NCBI RefSeq assembly: GCF_026183895.1
Contig: NZ_JAPFQI010000003.1
Span: forward strand, 164,372 to 228,371
Source of the DNA: Sabulicella glaciei
GTDB lineage: Bacteria > Pseudomonadota > Alphaproteobacteria > Acetobacterales > Acetobacteraceae
DNA length: 64,000 nucleotides
Reading direction: 5' to 3'
The notes beneath the pieces are model-generated. The model did no database searches, was not told the DNA's origin, and worked only from the letters and a program-made list of their open reading frames with translations. Positions 1 through 9,567 of the stretch are shown piece after piece (positions within the stretch are counted from its first letter, which is position 1; every line of letters starts with the position of its first letter). Position numbers and translations under genes: made by a program.

Positions 1-1
1 C

Positions 2-1132
2 GAGACGGACAGCGCCTACGCCCATTGGCTGCGCCGCCAGGGCTATGACGGCGCCGACCCCTGGACCGAACACGTCATCGCCGTCACCGCGCCGGATGGC
101 AGCGTCCGCAACGGCTGGAAGATGCGCAACGCCCGCCTGCCCGCCCGCGTGGCGGAGGAGCACAGCGAGACCGCCTACACCACCGACATGGCGCTGCGCT
201 TCATCGAGGAGCAGGGCGAGCAGCCCTGGGTGCTCCATCTTTCCTACGTGAAGCCGCACTGGCCCTACATCGCCCCCGCCCCCTATCACGCGATGTACGG
301 GCCGGAAGAAACCCTGCCCGTCCAGCGCCATGAGGCGGAGCGCGGCCCCGACGCGCACCCGGTGCTGCGCGAGTTCCAGGCGGAGGAGGTGGCGCAGAGC
401 TTCCAGCGCGACGAGTGCATCGCCGCCGTGCGCCCGACCTACCAGGGGCTGATCGCGCAGCTGGACGCGCATCTCGGCCGGGTTTGGGAGTTGCTGGAAC
501 GGATGGGTCGCTGGGAAGACACGCTGGTCGTCTTCACCTCCGACCATGGCGACTACCTGGGCGACCACTGGCTCGGCGAGAAGGAGTTGTTCCACGACTG
601 CATCCAGCGCGTGCCGATGATCCTCGCCCTGCCCGGCGGCGTGGCCGGGCGCGTCGAGTCGCGCTTCGTCGAGGCGGTGGACATCGCGCCCACGATCTTG
701 GACGCGCTCGGCCTGCCGGCGGCGGAGCATGTGATGGAAGGCCGTTCCCTCCTGCCACTGCTGCGCGGCGAGGAACGGGCGGAATGGCGCGGCTTCGCCA
801 TCAGCGAGCTGGACTGGACCTTTCGTGGGGCCCGGCGCCGCCTGGGCCTGCCCACCGGCCAGCACCGGGCCTTCATGATCCGCGACCGCGACTGGAAATA
901 CGTCCACTGGACGTCGGGCATGCCGCCGCAGCTCTTCGACCTGCGCGCGGACCCGGAGGAGTTCCACGACCTCGGCCGTGCGCCGGAGCAGGAGGCGGTT
1001 CGGGCGCGGATGCGCGAGGCGCTGTGGGACTGGGCCAGCCGGCTGAAATGCCGCACCACCCTCACCTGGGCGGAGGCGGAGTTCCGCACCGACCGCCACA
1101 AGGCGGTCGGCGTCTTTTATGGCGAGTGGTAG
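2..1132 (+). CDS. Sulfatase / phosphonate monoester hydrolase family enzyme (5' end missing)
   Basis: The reading frame is open from the window edge to the TAG at 1130, so only the last ~376 residues are present. The N-terminal part of the alkaline-phosphatase-fold domain, with the formylglycine-forming C-x-P/A-x-R site, lies outside. The visible part carries the metal-binding signature TSDHGDYLGDHWLGEKELFH, then VPMILALPGG and a DIAPTILDALGLP segment. These are typical of sulfatases, and the LGDHWLGEK form is especially typical of the phosphonate/phosphate/sulfate monoester hydrolase branch. The C-terminal subdomain with W-K-Y-V-H and a PEEFHDLG loop is also present. The exact substrate cannot be told. 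The first in-frame ATG inside the window (122) is internal and not the start. Confidence 0.85.
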   Translation, partial: ETDSAYAHWLRRQGYDGADPWTEHVIAVTAPDGSVRNGWKMRNARLPARVAEEHSETAYTTDMALRFIEEQGEQPWVLHLSYVKPHWPYIAPAPYHAMYGPEETLPVQRHEAERGPDAHPVLREFQAEEVAQSFQRDECIAAVRPTYQGLIAQLDAHLGRVWELLERMGRWEDTLVVFTSDHGDYLGDHWLGEKELFHDCIQRVPMILALPGGVAGRVESRFVEAVDIAPTILDALGLPAAEHVMEGRSLLPLLRGEERAEWRGFAISELDWTFRGARRRLGLPTGQHRAFMIRDRDWKYVHWTSGMPPQLFDLRADPEEFHDLGRAPEQEAVRARMREALWDWASRLKCRTTLTWAEAEFRTDRHKAVGVFYGEW

Positions 1133-1139
1133 CGGGGCC

Positions 1140-1634
1140 TCAGCCCTGCGCGCCGACCGCGTGGTAGCTGCGGTCGAAATACATCAGGGCGGAACCCGGC
1201 ACGCCCTGCCGGATCGCCTCGATCTCGGCGAAGAGGACGCTGTGCGTGCCCTTCACCAGCACCTCGCGGATGCGGCAGTCGAAATTCACCACCGCGCCCT
1301 CCAGCACCGGCGCCCCGGTGACGAGGCGCTCCCAGTTCCCCGACTCGAAGCGGGCCGCGCCCTCCACCCCGGTCAGCCCGGCGAAGACCTCCGACAGCTC
1401 GCGCTGGGTGGCGGAGAGCGTGTTCACGCAGAGCACCATGTTGCGCAGGAACACGGCGTTGGAGGCGGCGGCGCGGTTCAGGCAGACCAGCAGCGTCGGC
1501 GGCTGGTCGGTGACGGAGCACACGGCTGAGGCGGTGAAGCCGGCGCGCCCGCCCTCGCCATCCGTGGTCACGACGTTCACCGCCGCGCCCAGCCGGGCCA
1601 TGGCATCGCGGAATTCCTGGCGGGGGACGGGCAT
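1140..1634 (-). CDS. Flavin reductase domain protein (HpaC/RutF-like)
   Basis: A 164-residue protein of the flavin reductase-like FMN-binding fold. Such enzymes use NAD(P)H to reduce free FMN/FAD for a partner monooxygenase. Visible family features are the N-terminal [14 protein letters not shown] strand, the [20 protein letters not shown] segment that binds flavin, the [10 protein letters not shown] segment and the late D-RSYHAVG end. The ATG at 1634 is preferred over the GTG three bases upstream, because an AGGAG on the minus strand lies seven bases before it. No monooxygenase partner is adjacent, so its client is unknown; the LLM oxidoreductase at 30977 is a remote possibility only. Confidence 0.8.
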   Translation of the reverse strand: MPVPRQEFRDAMARLGAAVNVVTTDGEGGRAGFTASAVCSVTDQPPTLLVCLNRAAASNAVFLRNMVLCVNTLSATQRELSEVFAGLTGVEGAARFESGNWERLVTGAPVLEGAVVNFDCRIREVLVKGTHSVLFAEIEAIRQGVPGSALMYFDRSYHAVGAQG

Positions 1635-1882
1635 CACGAAACTCCTGGCGGTTTGGGGCGCGGCGGATCCGCTCCGGCCTCGCGGCGATCCGCACCTGGC
1701 GGGGCTGCGCGTCGGTGCCGATCGCGATCTCCTGCAGGGGTGGCGGGCCGCCGCCGGAACCTTCGCGCCAATGCGCGCCGAGGTCCACCTGCACCTCGGG
1801 CTATTCTCCGCGCGGGGCGGTGGCGGGGCATCGCATCCGCCGTTACATGGTCAGGAAGGAAACCGCGCCAAGGAGAAACCGC

Positions 1883-2584
1883 ATGCCCGAGATCACGCTG
1901 GACGCCGCCGATGGCTCCGGGCGCTTCGCCTGCCATGTCGTCATGCCGAAGGCGGCGCCCGCCGGCGCAGTGGTGATGATCCAGGAGATCTTCGGGGTGA
2001 ACGCCAACATGCGCGCCCTGTGCGAATGGGCGGCGGGCATGGGCTTCATCGCCGTGGCACCCGACCTGTTCTGGCGGCAGGAGCCCGGAGTGCAGCTGGA
2101 CCCCGACGGAGGCCAGGCGCAGTGGGAGCGCGCCTTCGCGCTGATGAATGGCTTCGACCAGGACAAGGGCCTGGCCGACATCCAGACCGCCATCACCGCC
2201 GCGCGCGGCATGCAGGGCGCCAACGGCAAGGTCGGCACGATGGGGTTCTGCCTGGGCGGGCGCATGGCCTTCAAGGCCGCCTGCCACACCGACGCGGATT
2301 GCAACGTCAGCTATTACGGCGTCGGCCTCGAGAACCTGCTGGACGAGGCGAAGGCCATCCGCGGCCCGCTGCTGATGCACATCGCCGAGAAGGACAAGTT
2401 CGTCCCACCCGAGGCACAGGCGAGGATCCTGGCTGGGCTGTCCGGCAACACCAAGGTGACGGCGCATGTCTATCCGGGAGTGGATCACGCCTTCGCCCGC
2501 ATGGGCGGCCATGCCTGGGATGCGCGGGCGGCCACCATCGCCAATGGCCGCACCGCGGAGTTCCTGGTGGAATACCTGGGTTGA
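1883..2584 (+). CDS. Dienelactone hydrolase family protein
   Basis: A 233-residue alpha/beta hydrolase. The classical dienelactone hydrolase (carboxymethylenebutenolidase) triad appears at the standard numbering: Cys123 in GFCLGG, Asp171 in AEKDKFVP and His202 in GVDHAF. Glu35 in QEIFG matches the glutamate that activates the cysteine. Family members hydrolyse dienelactone in chlorocatechol degradation, but many genomic copies have unknown esters as substrates, and no catechol genes lie nearby. The ATG at 1883 has AGGAGA at 1871-1876. An in-frame upstream ATG (1715) would add residues with no family counterpart. Confidence 0.88.
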   Translation: MPEITLDAADGSGRFACHVVMPKAAPAGAVVMIQEIFGVNANMRALCEWAAGMGFIAVAPDLFWRQEPGVQLDPDGGQAQWERAFALMNGFDQDKGLADIQTAITAARGMQGANGKVGTMGFCLGGRMAFKAACHTDADCNVSYYGVGLENLLDEAKAIRGPLLMHIAEKDKFVPPEAQARILAGLSGNTKVTAHVYPGVDHAFARMGGHAWDARAATIANGRTAEFLVEYLG

Positions 2585-2596
2585 AGGGGATTTCCC

Positions 2597-3412
2597 TCAG
2601 CAGGGCGAGGGGACGGCTTCCAGCTCGCCCAGCGTGCCGTTCACCACGAAGTCGCCGAAATCCATCTTCAGCTCGTCGGCGACACCATTGGCGTAGTAGC
2701 GCAGGCTGACCTCGTAATCCGGCGTGCCGGCGCCTGCCTGGGCGTCGGGCGTGCGGTCGAAGAAGGCGATCCGCATCCGGACGCTGCCTTGGCTCGAAAG
2801 CGCCGGGAAGGCGGTGCTGGCCTGCGCCTCCTGCCAGGGGCCGGTCATGACCGTGGTCGTGTCCTGCGCCCCGTCGGCGCTGGTCCCGTCGAAGAGCGGC
2901 ACCGCCAGGATGCGCTGCCCCGCCCGCGCGGCGGCCAGCGCCCGGATGGTGTGGATCATCGGGAAGAGCGTGCCCTGCGGCAGCGCATCCTCGCGCGGCG
3001 TCGGGTCGGCGTAGCGGACGCGGCCGCCCTCGGGCGTCGCACGCGCCTCGCCCGACACGCGGGAGGTCACGGCGCCTTCCGTCATCTGCGTGAGCGAGAA
3101 GCGGAGCGCCGAGCCGTCCTTGGCTTCCAGCGTGGAGTAGTCGGAGGAGGTTTCGACCGTGTTGCCGTCACGGTCGGTCAGCACCAGGGAGAAGCGCTGC
3201 CGGGCGGCCCAGGAATCGCAGGCATCCACCACCTCGAACAGCATCACCCCCCGTGCCTGGGTGACGGAGGAGGTGTCGCGCGCCGTGTCCAGCGACAGGC
3301 GATAGGCGCCCCGGTGCGCCAGCATGGCCTCGTGGCCCGGCTCGGGCGCGGCCCAGGCCGGGACAGTGATGGAAAGGGCCGCGGCGGCGGCGAGGAGGGT
3401 GCGGCGCATCAT
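2597..3412 (-). CDS. eipB: EipB/DUF1849 family periplasmic cell-envelope integrity protein
   Basis: A 271-residue secreted protein with a signal peptide (MMRRTLLAAAAALS, ending near AWA-AP). It resembles the alphaproteobacterial EipB family: AHRGAYRLSLD near the mature N-terminus, Cys65 in DACDSW, and a final cysteine (271). This pair matches the conserved disulfide that links the N- and C-terminal parts of Brucella EipB. EipB is a beta-spiral periplasmic protein needed for envelope stability. The first of two tandem ATGs (3412) was chosen. The gene ends 13 bases from the DLH stop (convergent). Confidence 0.8.
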   Translation of the reverse strand: MMRRTLLAAAAALSITVPAWAAPEPGHEAMLAHRGAYRLSLDTARDTSSVTQARGVMLFEVVDACDSWAARQRFSLVLTDRDGNTVETSSDYSTLEAKDGSALRFSLTQMTEGAVTSRVSGEARATPEGGRVRYADPTPREDALPQGTLFPMIHTIRALAAARAGQRILAVPLFDGTSADGAQDTTTVMTGPWQEAQASTAFPALSSQGSVRMRIAFFDRTPDAQAGAGTPDYEVSLRYYANGVADELKMDFGDFVVNGTLGELEAVPSPC

Positions 3413-3461
3413 GGGGGGCAATCTAGGGACTTCCCCGCCCCGCCGCACCCCATGCCGTCCC

Positions 3462-5255
3462 TTACTTTTTCGCAGGCGGCAGGACGACCTTGAGTGAAAG
3501 CTCCTTCAGCCGCGCCTCCTCCACCTCGGCCGGGGCGCCCATCATGAGATCCTCGGCCTGCTGGTTCATCGGGAAGAGGATGACCTCGCGGATGTTGGGC
3601 TCATCGGCCAGCAGCATGACGATGCGGTCGATGCCCGGCGCCGAGCCGCCATGCGGCGGGGCGCCGTAGCGGAAGGCGTTGAGCATGCCGCCGAACCGCG
3701 CCTCCACCACCTCGGCGCCGTAGCCCGCGATCTCGAAGGCGCGGAGCATGATGTCCGGGCGATGGTTGCGGATGGCGCCGGACGACAGCTCGATGCCGTT
3801 GCAGACGATGTCGTACTGGTAGGCCTTGATCGTCAGCGGGTCTTGCGTGTTCAGCGCCTCCAGCTCCCCTTGCGGCATGGAGAAGGGGTTGTGGCTGAAG
3901 TCGATTTGCCCCGTTTCCTCGTTCAGCTCGTACATCGGGAAGTCGGTGACCCAGCAGAAGCGATAGGCGTCCTTCTCCACCAGCCCGAGCTCGGTGCCGA
4001 TGCGGGTGCGGGCCTTGCCGGCCAGCTTGGCGGCGTCCGCCTCCTTGCCCGCCGCGAAGAACACCGCGTCGCCGTCCTTCAGCCCCATCTGCTCCCGCAG
4101 CGCCAGGGCGCGCTCGGCCTCCAGGTTCTTGGCGATCGGGCCGGCGGCGGCGCCGTTCTCGAAGGTGACGTAGCCGAGGCCACCCGCCCCTTCGCCCCGC
4201 GCCCATTCATTGAGCTGGTCGAAGAAGCGGCGCGGCTGCGAACCCGCGCCCGGTGCCGGGATGGCTCGGATGACGCCGCCCGAGGCGGCGATCTTCGCGA
4301 AGAGCCCGAAGGACGACCCGGCGAAGTGCTGAGTCACGTCGGCGATGCGCAGCGGGTTCCGCAGATCCGGCTTGTCCGAGCCGAACTCCAGCATCGCCTG
4401 GTCGAAGGGGATGCGCGGGAAGGGCGCGGGGGTGACCGCGCGCCTCGTGCCGGTCCAGTCCGCGAATTCCTCGAAGACGCCGTGCAGCACCGGCTCGATG
4501 GCGGCGAACACGTCCTCCTGCGTTACAAAGCTCATCTCGAAGTCGAGCTGGTAGAACTCGCCCGGGGAGCGGTCGGCGCGGCTCGCCTCGTCACGGAAGC
4601 AGGGGGCGATCTGGAAGTAGCGGTCGAAGCCCGCGACCATGCAGAGCTGCTTGAACTGCTGCGGCGCTTGCGGCAGCGCGTAGAACTTGCCCGGATGGAG
4701 GCGCGCCGGAACCAGGAAGTCGCGCGCACCCTCGGGGCTGGAGGCGGTCAGGATCGGTGTCTGGAACTCGGTGAAGCCCCCCTCGATCATGCGCCGCCGG
4801 ATGGAGGCGATGACGGAGGAGCGCAGCATCAGGTTGCGGTGCGGCTTCTCGCGCCGCAGGTCGAGGAAGCGGTAGCGCAGGCGGAGGTCCTCGGGAAACT
4901 CGGCCTCGCCCGCCACCTGGATGGGCAGAACCTGCGCCTCGGACTGGACCGACAGTTCCTTCACGCGGAGCTCGATCGCGCCGGTGGGCAGGCGGTCATT
5001 CACCGTCGCGCCCTCGCGCGCCACCACCTCGCCCGTCACCGTGACGACGCTCTCGGGCCGCAGCCGGTCGGCGGCGGCGAAGACCGGCGAGCCAGCCGGG
5101 ACGACGCATTGCGTGACGCCATGGTGGTCGCGCAGGTCGATGAACAGCAGCCCGCCATGGTCGCGCTTGCGGTGCACCCAGCCGGACAGGCGGGCGGTCG
5201 TGCCGGCATCGGCGGCACGGAGCTGGGCGCAATGGTGGGTGCGGTAGGCGTGCAT
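3462..5255 (-). CDS. aspS: Aspartyl-tRNA synthetase
   Basis: A 597-residue bacterial-type class IIb synthetase that charges tRNA-Asp (and possibly tRNA-Asn in organisms lacking AsnRS). It has the N-terminal OB-fold anticodon domain ([20 protein letters not shown]), motif 2 ([20 protein letters not shown]), the bacterial GAD insertion, and motif 3 ([18 protein letters not shown]). The start MHAYRTHHC at 5255 gives the usual length; an upstream in-frame start adds unrelated sequence. It diverges from rnd with ~98 bases between, which must hold both promoters. Confidence 0.97.
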   Translation of the reverse strand: MHAYRTHHCAQLRAADAGTTARLSGWVHRKRDHGGLLFIDLRDHHGVTQCVVPAGSPVFAAADRLRPESVVTVTGEVVAREGATVNDRLPTGAIELRVKELSVQSEAQVLPIQVAGEAEFPEDLRLRYRFLDLRREKPHRNLMLRSSVIASIRRRMIEGGFTEFQTPILTASSPEGARDFLVPARLHPGKFYALPQAPQQFKQLCMVAGFDRYFQIAPCFRDEASRADRSPGEFYQLDFEMSFVTQEDVFAAIEPVLHGVFEEFADWTGTRRAVTPAPFPRIPFDQAMLEFGSDKPDLRNPLRIADVTQHFAGSSFGLFAKIAASGGVIRAIPAPGAGSQPRRFFDQLNEWARGEGAGGLGYVTFENGAAAGPIAKNLEAERALALREQMGLKDGDAVFFAAGKEADAAKLAGKARTRIGTELGLVEKDAYRFCWVTDFPMYELNEETGQIDFSHNPFSMPQGELEALNTQDPLTIKAYQYDIVCNGIELSSGAIRNHRPDIMLRAFEIAGYGAEVVEARFGGMLNAFRYGAPPHGGSAPGIDRIVMLLADEPNIREVILFPMNQQAEDLMMGAPAEVEEARLKELSLKVVLPPAKK

Positions 5256-5353
5256 CGGGCGTCCTCGGAAACGGCCCCGCATAGGGAGGCCAGGGGAGCG
5301 CCTGTCAAGGTGCGGCCTTGCATGGCCGGGGATTGCTGCCAAAAGGGGCGGCG

Positions 5354-6508
5354 ATGACCCGCCTGATCACCGATGCGGCCGAGCTGGCCGCCCTGTGCGA
5401 GCGCCTGCGCGCCGAGCCCTTCGTCACCGTGGACACCGAGTTCATGCGCGAACGGACCTACTACCCCGAGCTCTGCGTCGTGCAGCTGGCCGGGGAAACG
5501 GAGGTCGCCGTCGTGGACGCCCAGGCGGAGGGCATGGACCTCGCCCCCCTGGGCGACCTGCTGGCCGACCCGGCGGTGATCAAGGTCTTCCACGCCGCGC
5601 GGCAGGACGTGGAGATCTTCCTGCTGCGCTTCGGCGCCGTCCCCGCGCCGATCTTCGACACGCAGATCGCCGCCATGGTGGCCGGGTTCGGCGACCAGGC
5701 CAGCTATGACAGCCTGGTCCGGTCCCTGGCTGGGCAGTCCATCGACAAGGCGCACCGCTTCTCCGACTGGTCGGCGCGTCCGCTTTCCGAGGCGCAGATC
5801 GCCTATGCCGCGGCCGACGTGACGCATCTGCGCGTGGTCTACCGCAAGCTGCGGGAGAAGCTCCTGGCCGAGGGGCGGCTCGACTGGGTGGCGCAGGAGA
5901 TGGACGCGCTGCTCGACCCCAAGGGCTACGTGACCGAGCCGGAGGAGGCCTGGGAGCGCCTGCGGCCCAAGTCCAACAATCGCCGCTTCCTGGCCGTTCT
6001 GCGCGCCGCCGCCTCCTGGCGCGAGGCCGAGGCGCAGCGCATCGACATTCCGCGCGGACGGCTGGTGAAGGATGAATCCCTGGCAGAGGTGGCGGCCAGC
6101 GCCCCGGAGACGCCGGACCAACTGGCCCGCATCCGTGGCGTCAGCGAGGGCTTCGCGCGCGGCAAGTCCGGCGGCGGGCTGCTCGCCGCCATCGCCGCCG
6201 CGAAGCGCCTGCCCGAAGGGGAATTGCCCACGCCGCTGGAAGCACGGCGCGGCGCCGGGGCCTCGCCCGCGCTGGTGGCGCTGCTGAAGGTGCTGCTGGC
6301 GGCGGCCAGCGAGGCGCACAACGTCGCCCCGCGCCTCCTTGCCGACACGGAGGATCTGGAGCGCCTGGCCTCGGAATCCGAACCCGATCTGCGCTGCCTG
6401 TCCGGCTGGCGCCGCGAGGTGTTCGGCGAGGATGCGCTGGCGCTGAAATCCGGCAAGCTGGCCCTGGGCGTGGCGGGGCGGCGGGTGCGGCTGATCCGGA
6501 CCGCCTGA
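5354..6508 (+). CDS. rnd: Ribonuclease D
   Basis: A 384-residue 3'-5' exoribonuclease acting in tRNA 3'-end maturation. The DEDDy catalytic residues are visible: Asp27 and Glu29 in [10 protein letters not shown], Asp85 in ARQDVEIF, and Tyr151/Asp155 in [11 protein letters not shown]-terminal HRDC-type helical region follows (about 205-290), with [11 protein letters not shown], and a second helical repeat. The ATG at 5354 aligns with the family N-terminus. Confidence 0.95.
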   Translation: MTRLITDAAELAALCERLRAEPFVTVDTEFMRERTYYPELCVVQLAGETEVAVVDAQAEGMDLAPLGDLLADPAVIKVFHAARQDVEIFLLRFGAVPAPIFDTQIAAMVAGFGDQASYDSLVRSLAGQSIDKAHRFSDWSARPLSEAQIAYAAADVTHLRVVYRKLREKLLAEGRLDWVAQEMDALLDPKGYVTEPEEAWERLRPKSNNRRFLAVLRAAASWREAEAQRIDIPRGRLVKDESLAEVAASAPETPDQLARIRGVSEGFARGKSGGGLLAAIAAAKRLPEGELPTPLEARRGAGASPALVALLKVLLAAASEAHNVAPRLLADTEDLERLASESEPDLRCLSGWRREVFGEDALALKSGKLALGVAGRRVRLIRTA

Positions 6509-6511
6509 ACC

Positions 6512-6994
6512 TCACCCGGCGAAGCGCGCGAAATCCTGGGCCAAGCGCTCGTAGATCGCGCGCTTGAAGGGGACGGCCATGGCGGGCAGGTCGGCCAGCG
6601 CCGCCCAGCGCCAGGCGTCGAATTCAGGATGCGGGTCGAGGTCCAGCCGGATCTCGGCATCCGTGCCCAAGAAGCGCAGGGCGAACCATTTCTGCTTCTG
6701 CCCGCGATACCGCCCGCCCAGCGCCACGCCGATCAGCTCGGTCGGCAGGTCGTAGTGCAGCCATTCCGGGTGCTCGGCCAGGATCTCGGCATTGCGGGTG
6801 CCGATCTCCTCCTCCATCTCGCGCAGGACGGCCACGGCGGGGTCCTCGCCCTCGTCCATGCCGCCCTGGGGAAGCTGCCAGCCCCCGGCCGCGCCCTCGG
6901 CATTGGGCATGTCGGCGCGGCGGGCCACGAGCACCTGGCCTTCGCGGTTGAACAGCAGGGCGCCCACGTTGGGGCGGTAGGGAAGCGCACTCAT
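6512..6994 (-). CDS. rppH: RNA pyrophosphohydrolase (Nudix)
   Basis: A 160-residue Nudix hydrolase that removes pyrophosphate from the 5' end of mRNAs and so starts decay. N-terminal YRPNVGALLFNREGQVLVARR and GGWQLPQGG are typical of RppH/IalA. The Nudix box spans residues 44-66 with the REMEEEIG core. WLHYDLP and RGQKQKWFALRF are further RppH signatures. The start overlaps the stop of the upstream deacetylase gene (ATGA at 6991-6994), so it is the last gene of the envC-ctpA-deacetylase-rppH run. Confidence 0.94.
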   Translation of the reverse strand: MSALPYRPNVGALLFNREGQVLVARRADMPNAEGAAGGWQLPQGGMDEGEDPAVAVLREMEEEIGTRNAEILAEHPEWLHYDLPTELIGVALGGRYRGQKQKWFALRFLGTDAEIRLDLDPHPEFDAWRWAALADLPAMAVPFKRAIYERLAQDFARFAG

Positions 6995-8013
6995 CGCGGA
7001 GCTCCGGGCGGAGGGAGGCGGACCAGGGCGGAAGGCGGGGCCAGGACGAGGCCGCGGCTTTCCAGCCCGCCCGCCCAGCCGGCGATCACCTGCACCGCGA
7101 CCGGCGAGGCATCGCCCACATAGCCCAGCGCCGCGCCGCGCTCGCGCGCGAGGCGCTCCAGCGCGGCGAGATTCGCCTCGATCTGCGGCCGGGTCGCCGG
7201 TTCGTCCACCACCAGGTCGATGCTGCGGCCCGGGGCACGCGCGGGTGCGGCGGCGCCGGGCCGGGCGTCGAAGAACAGGAGGCCGCGCCCGGCCAGCGCC
7301 GCCTGCACCGCACCGAAGGGCTCGGCCAGGGCGGCGAAGCGCTCGCCGCGCATCGGGCCCAGCGCGCCGACCACCCCGACATGGCCGGGATAGCGCGCGA
7401 GCAGCCACTCGAGGCGGGACAGGTTCTCGCCGAGCGGCAGACCGGAAAGCAGGCCGCGATCGCCCGGGTCGCTCATCATCGGAAAGCCGGCGGATTCCAT
7501 GGGCAGGGCCAGCAGGGTCTCGAAGCCGCGCTCGCGGGCGCGGTCGATCAACGGCTCCACGAAGCGGGAATAAGGGCTGAAGGCCAAGGCCACGGCGGGC
7601 GGCAGGGCAACGATGGCCTGTTCGGTCAGGCTGGCATTCATGCCCAGCCCGCCGATGACCAACGCGACGCGGGGCCGGCGGTCTCCTCCATCGAAGGGGC
7701 GCGCATAGGCCCGCATGGGCGCGCGCCCATCCGGGGCGATGCGCGGCAGCGGCCCATCGGGCGAGGGCTCCACCAGCGCCGGGTCCACATGCGGCGAAAG
7801 GGAACCCGGCGGGATGCTGGCGGGTGCGGCCGGCTCGGGTGCGGGCCGGGCTGGTGCTGCCTCAGCCTCGGAAGCGGCCTCCGCGACCGGGGTTGGCGGT
7901 GGGGTAGGCGGACCGAGCCAAGCAAGCGTCGCGGCCGTGAGTGCGAGCGCCAGCAGCACGACCCCCCAGAACCCGGCCAGCGCGCGCCAGCCGGGCGACC
8001 CCCCTTCCCCCAT
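6991..8013 (-). CDS. Divergent polysaccharide deacetylase family protein (DUF610/YibQ-like)
   Basis: A 340-residue protein with one N-terminal membrane helix (about residues 13-34), a Pro/Ala-rich linker (about 35-85), and a NodB-like domain from RPRVALVIGGLGMN onward. It shows family motifs LALPMESAGFP, LLARYPGHVGVVGALG and FFDARPG. Divergent members have lost several metal ligands of true deacetylases. The enzymatic role is not established, but the gene is commonly placed with envC and ctpA. It starts ten bases after the ctpA stop. Confidence 0.88.
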   Translation of the reverse strand: MGEGGSPGWRALAGFWGVVLLALALTAATLAWLGPPTPPPTPVAEAASEAEAAPARPAPEPAAPASIPPGSLSPHVDPALVEPSPDGPLPRIAPDGRAPMRAYARPFDGGDRRPRVALVIGGLGMNASLTEQAIVALPPAVALAFSPYSRFVEPLIDRARERGFETLLALPMESAGFPMMSDPGDRGLLSGLPLGENLSRLEWLLARYPGHVGVVGALGPMRGERFAALAEPFGAVQAALAGRGLLFFDARPGAAAPARAPGRSIDLVVDEPATRPQIEANLAALERLARERGAALGYVGDASPVAVQVIAGWAGGLESRGLVLAPPSALVRLPPPGAPR

Positions 8014-8022
8014 GCGGCGTGC

Positions 8023-9414
8023 TTAGCGCTGGGCGCGGCGCTGCGGGGCGGGCCCCAAGGAGCGGGCCAGCACCAGCGCCTGCTGAAGTTGGAAGTCCGT
8101 CTCCGGCTTGGTGGGGTCGAGGGAGGGGAAGCCCTCGGGCGGCTGGCGCTGGATGCGGTCGAGCGTGGCCTGCGGCAGGTTCATCGGCGGCGGCGGCGGC
8201 GGCGGCGCGGCCTGGGTGGCGTTGCTGCCCTCGTTTCGCAGGGCGCGGCGCAGGTCCTGCTCGCGGTCGCGCTCGCGCTGCGCGCTGGCCTGCTGCGAGT
8301 TGTCCTGGCGCGAGGACTGGACCTCGATGTCCGGCTCGATCCCCGTCGCCTGGATGGAGCGGCCGGAAGGCGTGTAGTAGCGCGCCGTGGTCAGCCGGAT
8401 CGCTCCGTTGCCCGAGCCCAGCGGGATCACGGTCTGCACCGAGCCCTTGCCGAAGGAACGCGTGCCCATGACGATCGCGCGGCGATGGTCCTGCAGCGCG
8501 CCGGCCACGATCTCGGAGGCGGAGGCGGAGCCGCCATTGATCAGCACCACCAGCGGGATGCCGCCCGTGATGTCGCCCGAGCGCGCGTTCCAGCGCTGCG
8601 CGTCCTCGTTGCGGCGGGCGCGGGTGGAAACGATCTCGCCCTGGTCGAGCAGGTCGTCCGTCACCTGCACCGCCTGGTCCAGCAGGCCGCCCGGGTTGTT
8701 GCGCAGGTCGAGGACGATGGAGCGGAGGTTGGTACCGGCCTGATTCCGCAACGTCTGCACGGCGCGGCGCAGGTTGGTCTCGGTCTGCTCGTTGAAGGAG
8801 GTGACGCGGATATAGCCGACGTCGTTGCCCTCCATGCGGAAGCGCACGATCTGCGGCCGGATCACGTCGCGCGTGATGGCGAGTTCCAACGGGCGCGCCT
8901 CGCCCTCGCGGCGGACGGTGATGCGGATGGAGGTGCCGCGCTCGCCGCGCATCTGCTCCACCGCCTCCTGCAGGGTCAGGCCCTGGGTGGTGTTGCCGTT
9001 CAGATGGGTGATCATGTCGCCGGGGCGGATGCCGGCGCGGGCGGCCGGCGTTTCGTCGATTGGCGAGATCACGCGGATGTAGCCGCCTTCCTGCGTCACC
9101 TCGATGCCGAGGCCGCCGAACTCGCCGCGCGTCTGCACGCGCATGTCCTCGAAGTTGCGGGGCGAAAGGTAGGAGGAATGCGGGTCCAGGCCGGACAGCA
9201 TCCCGTTCAGCGCATTCTCGACCAGCTCGCGGTCGCGCACGGTCTCGACGTATTCGGCGCGGACGCGGCCGAACACGTCGCCGAACAAAGAAAGGAGGCG
9301 ATACGTTTCCGCGCGGCTCCCTTCCTGTGCCACCGCGCCGACCATGGGTCCGGCGACGATGCCGGCGGCGAACGCCCCAGCGACCGCGAAGGTGACTCCC
9401 AGCTTGGACTTCAT
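8023..9414 (-). CDS. ctpA: S41 family C-terminal processing peptidase (CtpA)
   Basis: A 463-residue exported serine protease that trims the C-termini of envelope proteins. The order is: signal/anchor segment 5-29, a helical region with GLDPHSSYLS, a PDZ domain (about 95-180, GLGIEVTQEG), then the S41 core. The catalytic dyad is Ser298 in GGSASASE and Lys323 in FGKGSVQ, 25 residues apart as in Tsp. A run of six prolines lies near the C-terminus. The start at ATG 9414 gives a clean signal sequence. The 153-base gap to envC contains an inverted repeat (9436-9451, GCCCGGC arms). Confidence 0.95.
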   Translation of the reverse strand: MKSKLGVTFAVAGAFAAGIVAGPMVGAVAQEGSRAETYRLLSLFGDVFGRVRAEYVETVRDRELVENALNGMLSGLDPHSSYLSPRNFEDMRVQTRGEFGGLGIEVTQEGGYIRVISPIDETPAARAGIRPGDMITHLNGNTTQGLTLQEAVEQMRGERGTSIRITVRREGEARPLELAITRDVIRPQIVRFRMEGNDVGYIRVTSFNEQTETNLRRAVQTLRNQAGTNLRSIVLDLRNNPGGLLDQAVQVTDDLLDQGEIVSTRARRNEDAQRWNARSGDITGGIPLVVLINGGSASASEIVAGALQDHRRAIVMGTRSFGKGSVQTVIPLGSGNGAIRLTTARYYTPSGRSIQATGIEPDIEVQSSRQDNSQQASAQRERDREQDLRRALRNEGSNATQAAPPPPPPPMNLPQATLDRIQRQPPEGFPSLDPTKPETDFQLQQALVLARSLGPAPQRRAQR

Positions 9415-9567
9415 GCGCACTGCCTTCACCCCGGAGCCCGGCTTGCCGGGCAAATATGCCGCATCATAGCCCTCTCCGCATCGGCGGGGGAACGGCGGAA
9501 AACCCGTATGTAGGCCGAATCCTCGCGCCGGCCACTCTTTCCAAAGCGTGAAGCTCGGAGATTCGTC

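Noticed and set aside
8178..8220. GGC-rich trinucleotide repeat
   Set aside because: It encodes the proline run and linker near the CtpA C-terminus; ordinary coding repetition.
9436..9451. Inverted repeat between envC and ctpA as a terminator
   Set aside because: The loop would be only two bases and no T tract follows on the transcribed strand, so termination is unlikely.
7381..9513. 710-codon plus-strand open frame opposite the deacetylase and ctpA genes
   Set aside because: Shadow of ctpA and the deacetylase gene, which have catalytic motifs on the minus strand.
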